This document shows, piece after piece, positions 29,001 through 36,657 of a stretch of 64,000 nucleotides of DNA. The position numbers and the translations under genes were made by a program. How positions within the stretch are numbered: the stretch's first letter is position 1; every line of letters starts with the position of its first letter. The stretch is from contig JACKIE010000001.1 in assembly GCA_020638635.1 (NCBI GenBank), forward strand, positions 124,001 through 188,000, given 5' to 3'. Under the pieces are notes generated by a model that ran no database searches, was not told the DNA's origin, and saw only the letters and a list, made by a program, of their open reading frames with translations. Origin of the DNA: Planctomycetota bacterium. GTDB lineage: Bacteria > Planctomycetota > UBA8742 > UBA2392.

Positions 29001-29363
29001 CACCACCGTGCCTGCTGCGTCAGCCGGTATCTCGAAGTTGTAGGCGATGTCGAAGGTGCCGCTGAGTTCCCATTCCTCGCTGGTTTCATCGACGTGCTTG
29101 TAGGGCTCGGGCCAGGTTTCCTTCAGCAACTTCAGGCCGGCCAATTCCGTCCACTTCACGAGGATCGGGCTGCTGTAACCCGGGTTATCCCTGTGGTAGG
29201 CATGGAAGCCGTCGGGCACGGTGAAGCGCAGCTTGAGGGTGTATTCTTTGCCGGGCTCGGCCTTGCCCTCGACCACGGGCGTCAGCTCGACCGTCAGGCC
29301 TTCCTGGGCGAAAAGCGCGGGCGCCAGGGCCGTAAGCAGCAACAAACAGGCGGCGACTCGCAT
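26091..29363 (-). CDS. DsbD-family thiol:disulfide reductase with two selenocysteines (two in-frame UGA)
   Basis: A continuous 1090-codon frame if UGA at 28380-28382 and UGA at 26391-26393 are read as selenocysteine. The two UGAs are residues 328 and 991. A signal peptide (MRVAACLLLLTALAPALFAQ) and AAGGAAGGAG ribosome site precede it. Two DsbD-alpha/DsbC-like beta domains follow (about 20-155, with CDENGC; about 155-295, Cys lost). Next comes a thioredoxin domain (about 300-420) with YUGPC and a cis-Pro loop AGVPHYVV, then a third alpha-like domain (about 455-600) with CDDMGC. An eight-helix DsbD membrane core (about 630-880) carries TPCVLP and FSCTGP, and a final thioredoxin domain (about 960-1090) has NUKNC and a cis-Pro GSIPVYMV. 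It should pass electrons from the cytoplasm to periplasmic thiols. Neither UGA breaks the domains, which continue in frame. selA, selB, selC and selD are not in the window. Confidence 0.9.
26364..26380 (-). promoter_or_regulatory. predicted bacterial SECIS element, second UGA
   Basis: Ten bases after the UGA at 26391-26393 the minus-strand RNA forms a 7-bp perfect stem, GGACCGU with ACGGUCC, around the loop GGA. The loop begins with G, the apical feature most bacterial SECIS elements share, and lies about 17 bases from the UGA. The loop is smaller and less typical than the first element. Confidence 0.68.
28341..28361 (-). promoter_or_regulatory. predicted bacterial SECIS element, first UGA
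   Basis: Minus-strand RNA 26 bases downstream of the UGA at 28380-28382 reaches the loop of a perfect hairpin: stem GAGCGUGA with UCACGCUC around GGUCU. Written with the closing A it gives the apical sequence AGGUCU, which is the same as the apical loop of the E. coli fdhF SECIS bound by SelB. Both the loop guanines and the UGA-to-loop distance fit bacterial SECIS elements. It is coding sequence at the same time. Confidence 0.82.
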
Positions 29364-29543
29364 GAAGCTCCTTCCTTAGCACTCGTCCCGCCGCACAACG
29401 GAACGCGAATACTATGCTACGAGACGGCGGACCGAATTGGGCATGATTTTCTCGCCGCCCGTTTGCACGAACGGAAGCCCATACTATCGTCCTGTCCGAC
29501 AACAGCCGTGCGAACGGCCTTACTCGTACCTCCGCGGATCAAC

Positions 29544-30794
29544 ATGCGCTACCTGCTGGTACTTATCGACGGTCTCGCCGATACCCCCCTGCAGGAGCTG
29601 GGCGGCAAAACGCCGCTTGAGGCCGCCAACGCCCCAGCCCTCGACAAACTTGCCACCCACGGCCGGCTCGGCGCTATCCGTACAGTCCCTCGAGGTGAGC
29701 CCCCTGAAACCCTGGCCGCGCTGTTCACCCTACTGGGCTATCCTCCAGGTCCATACCTGACTGGCCGCGGCTACTATGAGGCACTGTCGGCCGGCTTGAT
29801 GCTGGGCGAAGAAGAGTGGTGCTTCCGGCTGCAGTTCGTGACGGAAGTCGATGGCAAGGTAGTAGACCCCCGGGCCGGTGGCCTGAGCGAAGAAGAAGGG
29901 CGCGAGCTGCTTCGCGCCCTCGAAAGCCATTTCAAGCAGAGCAAGATCCGTTTTGTGCAGGGGCGCGGCCACAACCACCTGCTGATCATCGATGGCACCG
30001 ACTTCAACGGACTTACCACGGTGAGCCCCTTTAACATCCTGGACCTTCCGCGCACGGAGCATCTTCCTGAAGGCCCGGGGCAGGAACTGCTGTTGAAGGT
30101 GATGAGTGAGGCCCCGGCCGTGCTGAAGAAGCACGAAGTCAACCGCGTGCGCGTTGACCTGAAGCAGAACCCGGCCAACGCCATCTGGATCTGGGGCGGC
30201 GGCGCGGCCGTGGATGTGCCCGGCTTCCAGAAAACTTTCGGTATCGATGCCGCGATGGTCAGCTACAGCGACCTGTTTCGCGGCGTTGCCGTGGCGACGG
30301 GCATCCGTGTGATCAATCCCGGCGAATCGCCTTTCGTGCGCGACCCCAGCGGGCGCATGGCGGCCGTGAATCCTGACGAAGCGGCGACCAAAGCCACGGA
30401 GACGGAAGAGATCACCCGCATACGCGAGAGCGCAGAGCAGGCCCTGGAGGGCAACCAGCTGGTGATCGCGCATTTCAGCGCACCTGATGAGCACAGCCAC
30501 CAGGGCGACCCCAAGGGTAAGGTTCGCTCGATCGAGCTGCTGGACAGGCACTTTTTCAAGCCTTTGGCCAAAAAGCTGGAGGCGGTGAAGGACATCCGCT
30601 TGACCGTTGTGCCTACGCTAATGTCTCGCTGCGAAACGCGTCAGCACGATGAGCGCCCGGTGCCCTTCATGATGTGGGGCGAAGGCGTGGAAAGCCGCTG
30701 GCAGCTGACCCTGACGGAAAGTAACGCCGAAGAGACGGGCATAAAAATCGATGACGGCACCAGGCTGATCGATTACATCATCAATGGTTTGTAG
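29544..30794 (+). CDS. apgM: 2,3-bisphosphoglycerate-independent phosphoglycerate mutase, ApgM type
   Basis: 416 residues, the length of archaeal-type ApgM (about 400), not of the 510-residue GpmI. It interconverts 3- and 2-phosphoglycerate in glycolysis and gluconeogenesis. Alkaline-phosphatase-superfamily metal and substrate motifs are present: LVLIDGLADTPLQELGGKTPLEAANAP, the GRGYYEALSAGL region, and the late metal motif HFSAPDEHSHQGD. The start ATG 29544 directly precedes the LLVLIDGLAD metal motif, and a longer in-frame upstream extension lacks homology. No clear Shine-Dalgarno sequence is visible. hpt follows 28 bases later on the same strand. The divergent gene to the left is the selenoprotein. 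Confidence 0.93.
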   Translation: MRYLLVLIDGLADTPLQELGGKTPLEAANAPALDKLATHGRLGAIRTVPRGEPPETLAALFTLLGYPPGPYLTGRGYYEALSAGLMLGEEEWCFRLQFVTEVDGKVVDPRAGGLSEEEGRELLRALESHFKQSKIRFVQGRGHNHLLIIDGTDFNGLTTVSPFNILDLPRTEHLPEGPGQELLLKVMSEAPAVLKKHEVNRVRVDLKQNPANAIWIWGGGAAVDVPGFQKTFGIDAAMVSYSDLFRGVAVATGIRVINPGESPFVRDPSGRMAAVNPDEAATKATETEEITRIRESAEQALEGNQLVIAHFSAPDEHSHQGDPKGKVRSIELLDRHFFKPLAKKLEAVKDIRLTVVPTLMSRCETRQHDERPVPFMMWGEGVESRWQLTLTESNAEETGIKIDDGTRLIDYIINGL

Positions 30795-30822
30795 GGCGGG
30801 CCGATCTCGCCGCAGGAATTCG

Positions 30823-31350
30823 ATGACCGCGCCGTACACTGTCCTGTTTTCCGCCGAAGCCGTGCAGAAGCGTGTGGCCGAGCTGGCGGTACAGATCAGC
30901 GCCGACTACTCCGGCAAGCGCCTGCTGTGCCTGGTCGTGCTGCGCGGCGGTTTCTTCTTCGGCGCAGACCTGGTGAGGCAGTTGAAAGGTGTCGAGGTCG
31001 AGCTCGAGTTCGTGAAGCTGGCAAGCTACAGCGGGCGCGAATCCTCCGGCCGCTTGCTGGTGACCGGCCCCCTGCCGCGCGTTTCGGGTTACGACGTGCT
31101 GGTGATCGAGGACCTGGTGGACACCGGCCTGACGCTCTCGAACCTGCACGAGGCGCTGCTGGCGCAAGGGCCCAACTCGTTGCGCTACGCGATCGTGGTG
31201 GACAAGAAAGCACGCCGCAAAATTCCCTTCGAGTGCGAGTACGTCGCTTTTGACGTACAGGCCGACACCTTCCTGGTCGGCTACGGCATGGACGACGAAA
31301 ACAAAGGCCGCACGCTGCCGTACATCGGAAAAGTGAACCACCAGGCCTGA
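30823..31350 (+). CDS. hpt: hypoxanthine phosphoribosyltransferase
   Basis: 175 residues, the normal HPRT size. It transfers phosphoribose from PRPP to hypoxanthine or guanine in purine salvage. The PRPP-binding motif is VLVIEDLVDTGLTL (residues about 90-103). Other features are the LCLVVLRGGFFFGADLVRQL N-terminal region, the SYSGRESSG flexible loop and the base-contacting VDKKARR segment. The ATG at 30823 is supported by AGGA six bases upstream (GCAGGAATTCG), while the frame is also open from a GTG at 30784. It follows apgM closely on the same strand and may be cotranscribed. Confidence 0.95.
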   Translation: MTAPYTVLFSAEAVQKRVAELAVQISADYSGKRLLCLVVLRGGFFFGADLVRQLKGVEVELEFVKLASYSGRESSGRLLVTGPLPRVSGYDVLVIEDLVDTGLTLSNLHEALLAQGPNSLRYAIVVDKKARRKIPFECEYVAFDVQADTFLVGYGMDDENKGRTLPYIGKVNHQA

Positions 31351-31517
31351 CGTGGTCAGTGGCCACTGGCCCTGACACATCCGCCAGATTTCCGGCACCC
31401 GCCCGCCGAATCTTTTGCATGTAAGTCCTGAAAAAATAATGGTTTACATGGAACCCGTGGACCCGGTTTGGGGTCTAATCTTCAGAAGGGCCTGAAGCAC
31501 TAACACGGGAGACAGTC

Positions 31518-32030
31518 ATGAAAACTCTGCTCGCAGCGCTCGCCGGTTTCGCCCTGGTCGGGGCCGTCGGCGCAACCCAGGTGGATGCCCAGAGCGTCCG
31601 GGTCAACATCAACAGGCACGGCAAGTCGGTCGAGGTCAACACCGGCCGTTCCACCCGCTCGGAAGAATTCCGTAAACCCGAGCGAGTCGAGAAGCAGCCG
31701 AGCGGCCACTACATCACGGTCCAGAAGAAGGTGTGGATCCCCGGTCACTACATCACCGAGCACAAGGACGTCTGGGTACCCGGCCACTACGACATCGTGA
31801 AAGAGAGACGCGTCGATCACTGCGGCAACGTCTTTTACGTGTCGGTCAAGAAGTTCCATCCCGGGCACTACGAGTGCCGCGAAGTGCAGACCTTCGTTCC
31901 GGGCCGCTACGAGTGCCGCGAAGAACGCGTGTGGGTTGAGGACGACTGCGGCTGCCGCGACGGCCACGACGGCGGCGAAACCGGTCACGGTGGGAGGCAA
32001 GGTGGTGGCCACGGCCGCGGCGGACGCTAG
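31518..32030 (+). CDS. secreted protein with repeated PGHY motifs
   Basis: 170 residues. A signal peptide (MKTLLAALAGFALVGAVGATQVDAQS) is followed by a series of near-repeats with aromatic and charged spacing: SGHYITVQKKVWIPGHY, ITEHKDVWVPGHY, KKFHPGHY, QTFVPGRY. The paired Cys of ECREVQTF and YECREERVW and the DDCGCRD end suggest disulfides or metal binding. The C-terminus is Gly/His/Arg-rich. Short YxxxPGHY repeats occur in small surface proteins of many Planctomycetota and Proteobacteria, but no defined function is known. The gene has its own ribosome site (GGGAGA) and a strong terminator downstream, so it appears monocistronic. Confidence 0.75.
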   Translation: MKTLLAALAGFALVGAVGATQVDAQSVRVNINRHGKSVEVNTGRSTRSEEFRKPERVEKQPSGHYITVQKKVWIPGHYITEHKDVWVPGHYDIVKERRVDHCGNVFYVSVKKFHPGHYECREVQTFVPGRYECREERVWVEDDCGCRDGHDGGETGHGGRQGGGHGRGGR

Positions 32031-32081
32031 CACCGAACCCGGCGGCCGATGGCGCCCACCTCCCCCCGGGCGTCCCGCCGG

Positions 32082-32124
32082 CAAACACGGCCCCGACCGA
32101 GCAAGGTCGGGGCCGTCCTGTTTG
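32082..32124 (+). terminator. strong rho-independent-type terminator
   Basis: A perfect 12-bp GC stem, ACGGCCCCGACC (32087-32098) and GGTCGGGGCCGT (32105-32116), with loop GAGCAA. It is extended outward by CAAAC (32082-32086) and GTTTG (32120-32124). It lies downstream of the PGHY protein gene. Confidence 0.82.
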
Positions 32125-32168
32125 CGGCCCGCACTGTCACTCCGGCACGAGCTTGGCAGAATGCGGGC

Positions 32169-32426
32169 ATGAGCTGGGATTTCCGCCAACCGGGCACGCG
32201 CATCTGTGTCTGCTACGACGTCAGCAACGACGACGCGCTGAAGCTGTGGCGCGAGTCGGCGCAGCCCAGCGTCGATCAACTGAAGGATAAGCACGGCTGC
32301 GGCAACAACTGCGCCATGTGCATCCCCTACTTCCGCACGCTGCTGCGCGAGTACCAGCGCGGCAAGTGGCCCAAGGGCGAAGCGACCAATGCCGACGCCG
32401 CATGGTTCGGGGTGAAGAAGAAATGA
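32169..32426 (+). CDS. BFD-like [2Fe-2S]-binding protein
   Basis: 85 residues from ATG 32169. The cysteine pattern CVCYD ... HGCGNNCAMCIPYF is C-x-C and C-x3-C-x2-C, matching the BFD-like/bacterioferritin-associated ferredoxin [2Fe-2S] domain. The two N-terminal cysteines and the CxxxCxxC group can supply the four ligands with one spare. BFD proteins help release iron from bacterioferritin, but many small relatives have other partners, and no bacterioferritin gene is nearby. The stop overlaps the next start as ATGA, so it is translationally coupled to the EVE-domain gene. Confidence 0.8.
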   Translation: MSWDFRQPGTRICVCYDVSNDDALKLWRESAQPSVDQLKDKHGCGNNCAMCIPYFRTLLREYQRGKWPKGEATNADAAWFGVKKK

Positions 32427-32962
32427 CCGAACGCTGCTGGCTGATGAAGGTCGAGCCTGAGTCCTACACGATCGAGCAACTCGAGCGCGACGGCGAGACA
32501 TGCTGGGAGGGAGTGCGCAACTACCAGGCGCGCAACATCCTGCGCGACGACATGCGGCCTGGCGATCGCGTGCTGTTCTACGCCAGTAACGCCGAGCCGA
32601 CGGGCGTGGCGGGCGTGGCGGAAGTCAGCCGCGGCGGCTACCCGGATCATTTCGCCTTCGACACGACCCACGACTACTTCGACCCCAAGAGCGACCCCTC
32701 CAACCCCACCTGGTACATGGTGGACATCCGCTTCGTCGAAAAGTTCCCCACGGTCGTTTCACTGGAAACGCTGAAGGCAACGCCGGGCCTTGCGAACATG
32801 ATGGTAACGAAGCGCGGCATGCGCCTTTCCGTGCAGCCGGTGACGCCCGAAGAGTTCGAGATCGTGCTGGCGCTGGGACGCGCAGCCGCCGCGCCGGCGG
32901 CCAGGGCGAAGGACAAGCGCGCGAGGGCGGCCGCGCGCAAGCCTCTGCGCAAGAAACGCTGA
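32423..32962 (+). CDS. EVE domain-containing protein
   Basis: 179 residues. The EVE fold (a PUA-like domain found in eukaryotic THYN1 and bacterial YTH-like families) spans about 1-145. Typical segments are CWLMKVEPESYTI at the start, WEGVRNYQARNILRDDMRPGDRVLFYAS in the middle and VVSLETLKATPGLANMMVTKRGMRLSVQPVT toward the end. EVE domains bind modified bases in other contexts. The C-terminal 30 residues are basic (KDKRARAAARKPLRKKR). It overlaps the BFD-like gene by four bases and abuts the next gene without a gap, so 32169-33421 is one operon. Confidence 0.9.
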   Translation: MTERCWLMKVEPESYTIEQLERDGETCWEGVRNYQARNILRDDMRPGDRVLFYASNAEPTGVAGVAEVSRGGYPDHFAFDTTHDYFDPKSDPSNPTWYMVDIRFVEKFPTVVSLETLKATPGLANMMVTKRGMRLSVQPVTPEEFEIVLALGRAAAAPAARAKDKRARAAARKPLRKKR

Positions 32963-33421
32963 ATGCGATACCTGAACCGCAAATGGGTCGAGGGGGGCTA
33001 CGACGAGTTCACGACGCAGCTGTACCTGGGCGTCTACCTGCGCCATCTTGAGGACATCGCGCCGGATGCGCCCACCAGCGTGCGGGTGCTGGGCGCCGTC
33101 AGCCAGGGGCAAGGGATGGTGGGCTCACAGATAGCGGGTACGCGCCTCGACCCGGTGGAGAAAACCTTCTCGCTGATCATCAAGTTGCAGACCGTGGACG
33201 GCGACATCTTCATGGAGATTCGCTACGAAGGTGTGCAACCGGATTCGGTGGACGAGCACGCCTTCGAGGGCGTGGATTACCTGCTGACCGACGAGATGGA
33301 CCTGGCGCCGGACGAGATGTTCGAACACCGCATCCTGCTAAGCCCGGAGGGCGAGTTCGCCATCCGCTTCAAGGACCTGAAGCTGAATCTGAGCCGGCCG
33401 GAAGCAACCGGCGACGAATAG
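32963..33421 (+). CDS. hypothetical protein, third gene of the EVE operon
   Basis: 152 residues with no recognised family. No signal peptide or membrane helix. The sequence is acidic, has predicted beta structure (FSLIIKLQTVDGDIFMEIRYEG) and ends in a charged tail. The start ATG 32963 is directly next to the stop of the EVE gene (TGAATG), so it is translated from the same message. A role in the same pathway as the EVE and [2Fe-2S] proteins is inferred only from that arrangement. Confidence 0.7.
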   Translation: MRYLNRKWVEGGYDEFTTQLYLGVYLRHLEDIAPDAPTSVRVLGAVSQGQGMVGSQIAGTRLDPVEKTFSLIIKLQTVDGDIFMEIRYEGVQPDSVDEHAFEGVDYLLTDEMDLAPDEMFEHRILLSPEGEFAIRFKDLKLNLSRPEATGDE

Positions 33422-33432
33422 CCGGCACGGCC

Positions 33433-34401
33433 CTACACAACCCGGTGCCCGGGCTCTTGACCTGTCAACACAGCAATCACCGCGCGGGCGCACATGCGGC
33501 CCATTTCGTCGCGGGTCTCCATGGTGGCGCTGCCGATGTGCGGCAGCAGCAGCACGTTTTCCAGCCCGCCCAGCCCGGGTGCCAAGGCGGGCTCGTTCTC
33601 GTACACGTCCAGCCCCGCCGCCGCGATGCGCTTTTCGCGCAGGGCCTGCACCAGCGCTGCCTCATCCACCACCGGCCCGCGCGCGGTGTTGACCAGCACT
33701 GCCGTGGGCTTCATCAGCCTCAGCATGTCGGCGTCCAGCAGGTGTTGGGTATCGAGCGTGAGCGGGCAGTGCAGGCTGACGAAGTCGGAGCGCGCCAGCA
33801 GCTCGCCCAGCTCGACCTTCTCGGCCTCCAGCTCATTCTCCCAGTCCACGTGGTCTTCGCGCGAGTGGTACAGGATGCGGCAGCCGAAGCCGTGCTTCAT
33901 GGTGGCCGCCACCCGCTTGCCGATGCGCCCGGCGCCGACGATGCCGACGGTCTTGCCGTACACGCCGTGGCCGCGGTGCAGCAGTGGCGCCCAGCCCGTG
34001 AACCTGCCTTGACGCGTCAAGTGGTCGCCCTCGACAAAGCGCCGCGCGCAGGCAAGCATCAGCCCCACCGCCACCTCGGCCGTGGCGTCGGTCAGCACCC
34101 CGGGCGTGTTGCAGACGGCGATGCCGCGGTTTTTCGCGGCCTGCAGGTCGATGTTGTTGTAGCCCACGGCGTAGGTGGCGATCACCTTGAGCTGCGGCCC
34201 CAGGTCCTCGATCAGTGTGGCGTCGATGGGGTCGGCCAGGGTGCAAACCAGTGCGTCGCAGCCCGCCGCGGCCTCGATCAACTCCTGGCGGTTGAGGTTG
34301 CGGTCGTGCGTGTTGACCTCCACACGCGCGTCAGGCAGAGCATTGGCCAGCAGGTCGGTGGCGGCCTCGGGAACAGCGCGTGTGATGTAGATGAACGACA
34401 T
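33433..34401 (-). CDS. D-2-hydroxyacid dehydrogenase (glyoxylate/hydroxypyruvate reductase-like)
   Basis: 322 residues from ATG 34401. It belongs to the NAD(P)-dependent D-isomer-specific 2-hydroxyacid dehydrogenases. Visible features are the nucleotide-binding GIVGAGRIGKRVA, the catalytic Arg in NTARGPVVD, the Glu in DVYENEP and the His in LPHIGSATMETR, which together form the catalytic triad. The closest-looking subgroup is GhrB/glyoxylate reductase (AVGYNNIDLQAAKNRGIAVCNTPGVLT). The first in-frame ATG at 34440 gives 13 extra residues encoded by the AT-rich repeat and is unlikely. Substrate is inferred, not proven. Confidence 0.92.
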   Translation of the reverse strand: MSFIYITRAVPEAATDLLANALPDARVEVNTHDRNLNRQELIEAAAGCDALVCTLADPIDATLIEDLGPQLKVIATYAVGYNNIDLQAAKNRGIAVCNTPGVLTDATAEVAVGLMLACARRFVEGDHLTRQGRFTGWAPLLHRGHGVYGKTVGIVGAGRIGKRVAATMKHGFGCRILYHSREDHVDWENELEAEKVELGELLARSDFVSLHCPLTLDTQHLLDADMLRLMKPTAVLVNTARGPVVDEAALVQALREKRIAAAGLDVYENEPALAPGLGGLENVLLLPHIGSATMETRDEMGRMCARAVIAVLTGQEPGHRVV

Positions 34402-34406
34402 GGACA

Positions 34407-34528
34407 ATTTTGGATTTTTGATTTTGGAGTTTGGATTCAACTACGCCGATGCTCCATACGCCAATCCAAAGCCGGCACACTCTTCGCCCGCGGCTGCAGT
34501 TCCGCAAGCGGATCCAATCCAGAATCCC
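34407..34528. repeat. TTTTGGATT-type inverted repeat, degenerate copy
   Basis: The left arm (34407-34438) has ATTTTGGATTTTTG units. The right side contains GATCCAATCCAGAATCCC near 34511-34528 and a short AATCCAAAG near 34463. Matches are weaker than in the copies at 21022 and 56904. It lies between the dehydrogenase and the response regulator, both minus strand. Confidence 0.65.
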
Positions 34529-35304
34529 TACGGCGGCCCGCCGAAATCGACGATCGCCTTACGGATCTTCTGCGCGAGTTCCACGGGCGTCGTCGGCAGG
34601 CGGACCATCACAAACTGCGGATCGTTGGCGGGTATGCGCGGCGCCTGGTCCTTGCCGTGCAGGAACACAACTGGAATTGCAAGCGCGAAATGCGACACGA
34701 AGTCACGCACTTGGCGCACGGCGTCCGGGTCTTTGGTCATGTCGCAGATCAACAGGTGGAAGCGCTCTCGGTCCACCCGGGAAAATGCGCGGTCCAGCCC
34801 ACTCTCGAACTCCAGCTCGAAACCGGCCTGCTTCAGGGCCTGCCGCACCAGCCGGTGGCGCTCGTCGGCGACGCAGGCCAGCACCCTTGCGACATCCTGC
34901 ACCACTGCCAACCGTCCACTGCTGGTGCTCATGGGTTTGCGGTTGAGCGCGTTGTCAATCGCTGCCAACAGGTCACGGGCGCGAAATGGCTTGGTGATGA
35001 AGGCGTCCGCACCGGATAGGTAGGCTTCAAACTCGTCTTCCAGGCTGGCTGCCGCAGTCAGGTAAACCAACGGGATGTCTGCCGTGGCAGGATCAGAACG
35101 GATGCTGCGCACGAGCTGGAATCCGTTGGCGTTGTCGGATTGCACATCGGAGACGATGATGTCCACGGGTTTCTCCGCCAGGTACTCCAGCACGTCTTCC
35201 CCGGCTCGCAGCACGTCAACGCTGTAACCGTTGCGAATGAGCAGAGCCTTCACGATCTCCGTGACGGCGATGTTCTTGTCGATCAACAGCACAGTCGGGT
35301 TCAT
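34528..35304 (-). CDS. double receiver-domain response regulator
   Basis: 258 residues. The first receiver domain (about 1-120) begins MNPTVLLIDKNIAVTEIV, with IIVSDVQSDNANGF holding the phosphoacceptor Asp, and ends with the conserved Lys of ITKPF. The second domain (about 133-258) shows the fold but has degenerate acidic residues (AVVQDVARVLACVADERH; LLICDMTK; MVRLPTTPV), so it may not be phosphorylated. There is no output domain, so it is likely a relay or a scaffold. The start ATG 35304 has GGGTGG five bases upstream. No histidine kinase gene is adjacent. Confidence 0.85.
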   Translation of the reverse strand: MNPTVLLIDKNIAVTEIVKALLIRNGYSVDVLRAGEDVLEYLAEKPVDIIVSDVQSDNANGFQLVRSIRSDPATADIPLVYLTAAASLEDEFEAYLSGADAFITKPFRARDLLAAIDNALNRKPMSTSSGRLAVVQDVARVLACVADERHRLVRQALKQAGFELEFESGLDRAFSRVDRERFHLLICDMTKDPDAVRQVRDFVSHFALAIPVVFLHGKDQAPRIPANDPQFVMVRLPTTPVELAQKIRKAIVDFGGPP

Positions 35305-35385
35305 GATCCACCCTGGCAATACTATCAGCGACCGCACATCAGCGACCCGATGGTTCATCAAACCTATTAGCCGCCCAAAAGAGAA

Positions 35386-35408
35386 GCACCCCGCCTCGGG
35401 CGGGGTGC
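35386..35408 (-). terminator. rho-independent terminator of the acidic membrane protein gene
   Basis: On the minus strand the stem GCACCCCGC/GCGGGGTGC (9 bp, loop CCGAG) lies 20 bases after the stop at 35428 and is followed by TTCTCTTTT, a good T-rich tail. It is the clearest intrinsic terminator in this part of the window. Confidence 0.85.
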
Positions 35409-35427
35409 AACACCAAGTCTCGAGCAG

Positions 35428-36474
35428 CTATTCAGCCGGGGCTTCTTCGCTGCTTCCGGTCCCGCCGGTTGCGGAGGCACTGTCAATGGCGTAGCCGTTG
35501 AAGTCGCGGATGACCTTCATGCCGGGCCACACGATGTCGTCTGCGCCGTTGCTGACCGAGAACGGCTCAGGATCGTTGCGCTTGTTGGGGTCTTCCGCCT
35601 CATAAGCGCTCTGGGCAATGACACCCTGCTGGTTGGGACCCTTGAGATACATCGAGTAGCTGATGCTGCCCCAGAAGCTGCCCAGCGGCACGTTATCGCT
35701 GCCCGAGGAAATGCCCAGAGCGGGCGGCGTCACCATCAACACCATCACCAGCAGAAAAGTCAGGCCGGTCAGCACCTTCCAGGCGATGCCTTCGTTTGGA
35801 ACGATTTCAACGTACTTGACCTGCTCCTGGATCTGCACCGCGCCCGGCATGCCCATGGGCGGGCCGGCCATACGGGTATCGGCATAGTCATGGGTGGCTT
35901 CTTCGCCGCCCAGGTCATCTAGTTCGCCGACGTCATCGAGTTCGTCAAGTTCGTCAAGGCCGCCGGTTTCCACCGGCTCCGTCTGCAGGCCGACGTCGTC
36001 ATCATCGCTGAGGTCGAGGCCTCCCTCGATTTTCTGGGTCGCGTCGGCGTCGTCTTCGCCGAAGTCCAGACCCCCGAGCTCGTCAGTCTCGTCGAACACG
36101 AGCTCTTCGGTGAGGGTGGCATCCTGGTCTTCGCCGATGTCGGACAATTCTACGGTCGGCACGCTGGTAGCGCCCGTATCCTCGAAGTCCTGGTCGCTGC
36201 TCAGGTTGCCCAGGTCGAGCAGGGTCTCGTCGGTCTCCTCCTCGATGATTTCGAGGCTTTCACCGCCGAGCTGCGTCTCACCGAGGTCGATCTCGCCGCC
36301 GCCCGGCGCCGAGTGCCGCGCGCGACTCAGGGATTGGACGTCTTCCGAGCGGAACTTCATCTTGTCGTCATCGCGGAACGCGCGAATCTGACCTTCCGAG
36401 ACGAGCCTCTTCAGCTCATCTTCGTCCATCTCCAGCTCGTTGAGCACGTCGTCGAATGACTTGTAGTTCGGCAT
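35428..36474 (-). CDS. acidic membrane protein with N-terminal winged-helix-like domain
   Basis: 348 residues. The N-terminus (about 1-50: VLNELEMDEDELKRLVSEGQIRAF, then the RDDDKMKFRSEDV segment) resembles the MerR/excisionase-like helix-turn-helix found at the start of many planctomycete membrane proteins. It is followed by a long acidic low-complexity region (about 60-215) containing many Asp/Glu runs such as LDELDELDDVGELDDLG. One transmembrane helix lies at about 235-260 (VLTGLTFLLVMVLMVTPPAL), with a short C-terminal domain beyond. The start ATG 36474 has GGAG eight bases upstream. The function is unknown. Context suggests a membrane-tethered regulator or scaffold. Confidence 0.75.
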   Translation of the reverse strand: MPNYKSFDDVLNELEMDEDELKRLVSEGQIRAFRDDDKMKFRSEDVQSLSRARHSAPGGGEIDLGETQLGGESLEIIEEETDETLLDLGNLSSDQDFEDTGATSVPTVELSDIGEDQDATLTEELVFDETDELGGLDFGEDDADATQKIEGGLDLSDDDDVGLQTEPVETGGLDELDELDDVGELDDLGGEEATHDYADTRMAGPPMGMPGAVQIQEQVKYVEIVPNEGIAWKVLTGLTFLLVMVLMVTPPALGISSGSDNVPLGSFWGSISYSMYLKGPNQQGVIAQSAYEAEDPNKRNDPEPFSVSNGADDIVWPGMKVIRDFNGYAIDSASATGGTGSSEEAPAE

Positions 36475-36580
36475 ATCAGACGCTCCGGAACTGATCCGGC
36501 ATTGGGGGACTTCACGCGCCCACCCCGATGAACCTTCCACCGGAACCATGAGCACGCTTATTCAAAGCACCATAGTAATG

Positions 36581-36620
36581 CACAGGGCGTTTCCGGCGCA
36601 AGTACCGAAAACGCCCTGTG
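36581..36620 (-). terminator. long hairpin downstream of the small membrane protein gene
   Basis: A 16-bp stem pairs CACAGGGCGTTTCCGG (36581-36596) with CCGAAAACGCCCTGTG (36605-36620), with one G-U pair and loop CGCAAGTA. It lies 37 bases past the stop at 36658 on the minus strand. The T-tail is weak. Confidence 0.7.
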
Positions 36621-36657
36621 ATAGGAATATGACAGCCGGTTGATCGCCGGTTGAAGG

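Noticed and set aside
26091..29363. Three separate genes or a pseudogene broken by nonsense mutations
   Set aside because: Both UGAs fall exactly at the first active-site Cys of thioredoxin motifs and are followed by hairpins. Random nonsense changes would not choose such sites twice.
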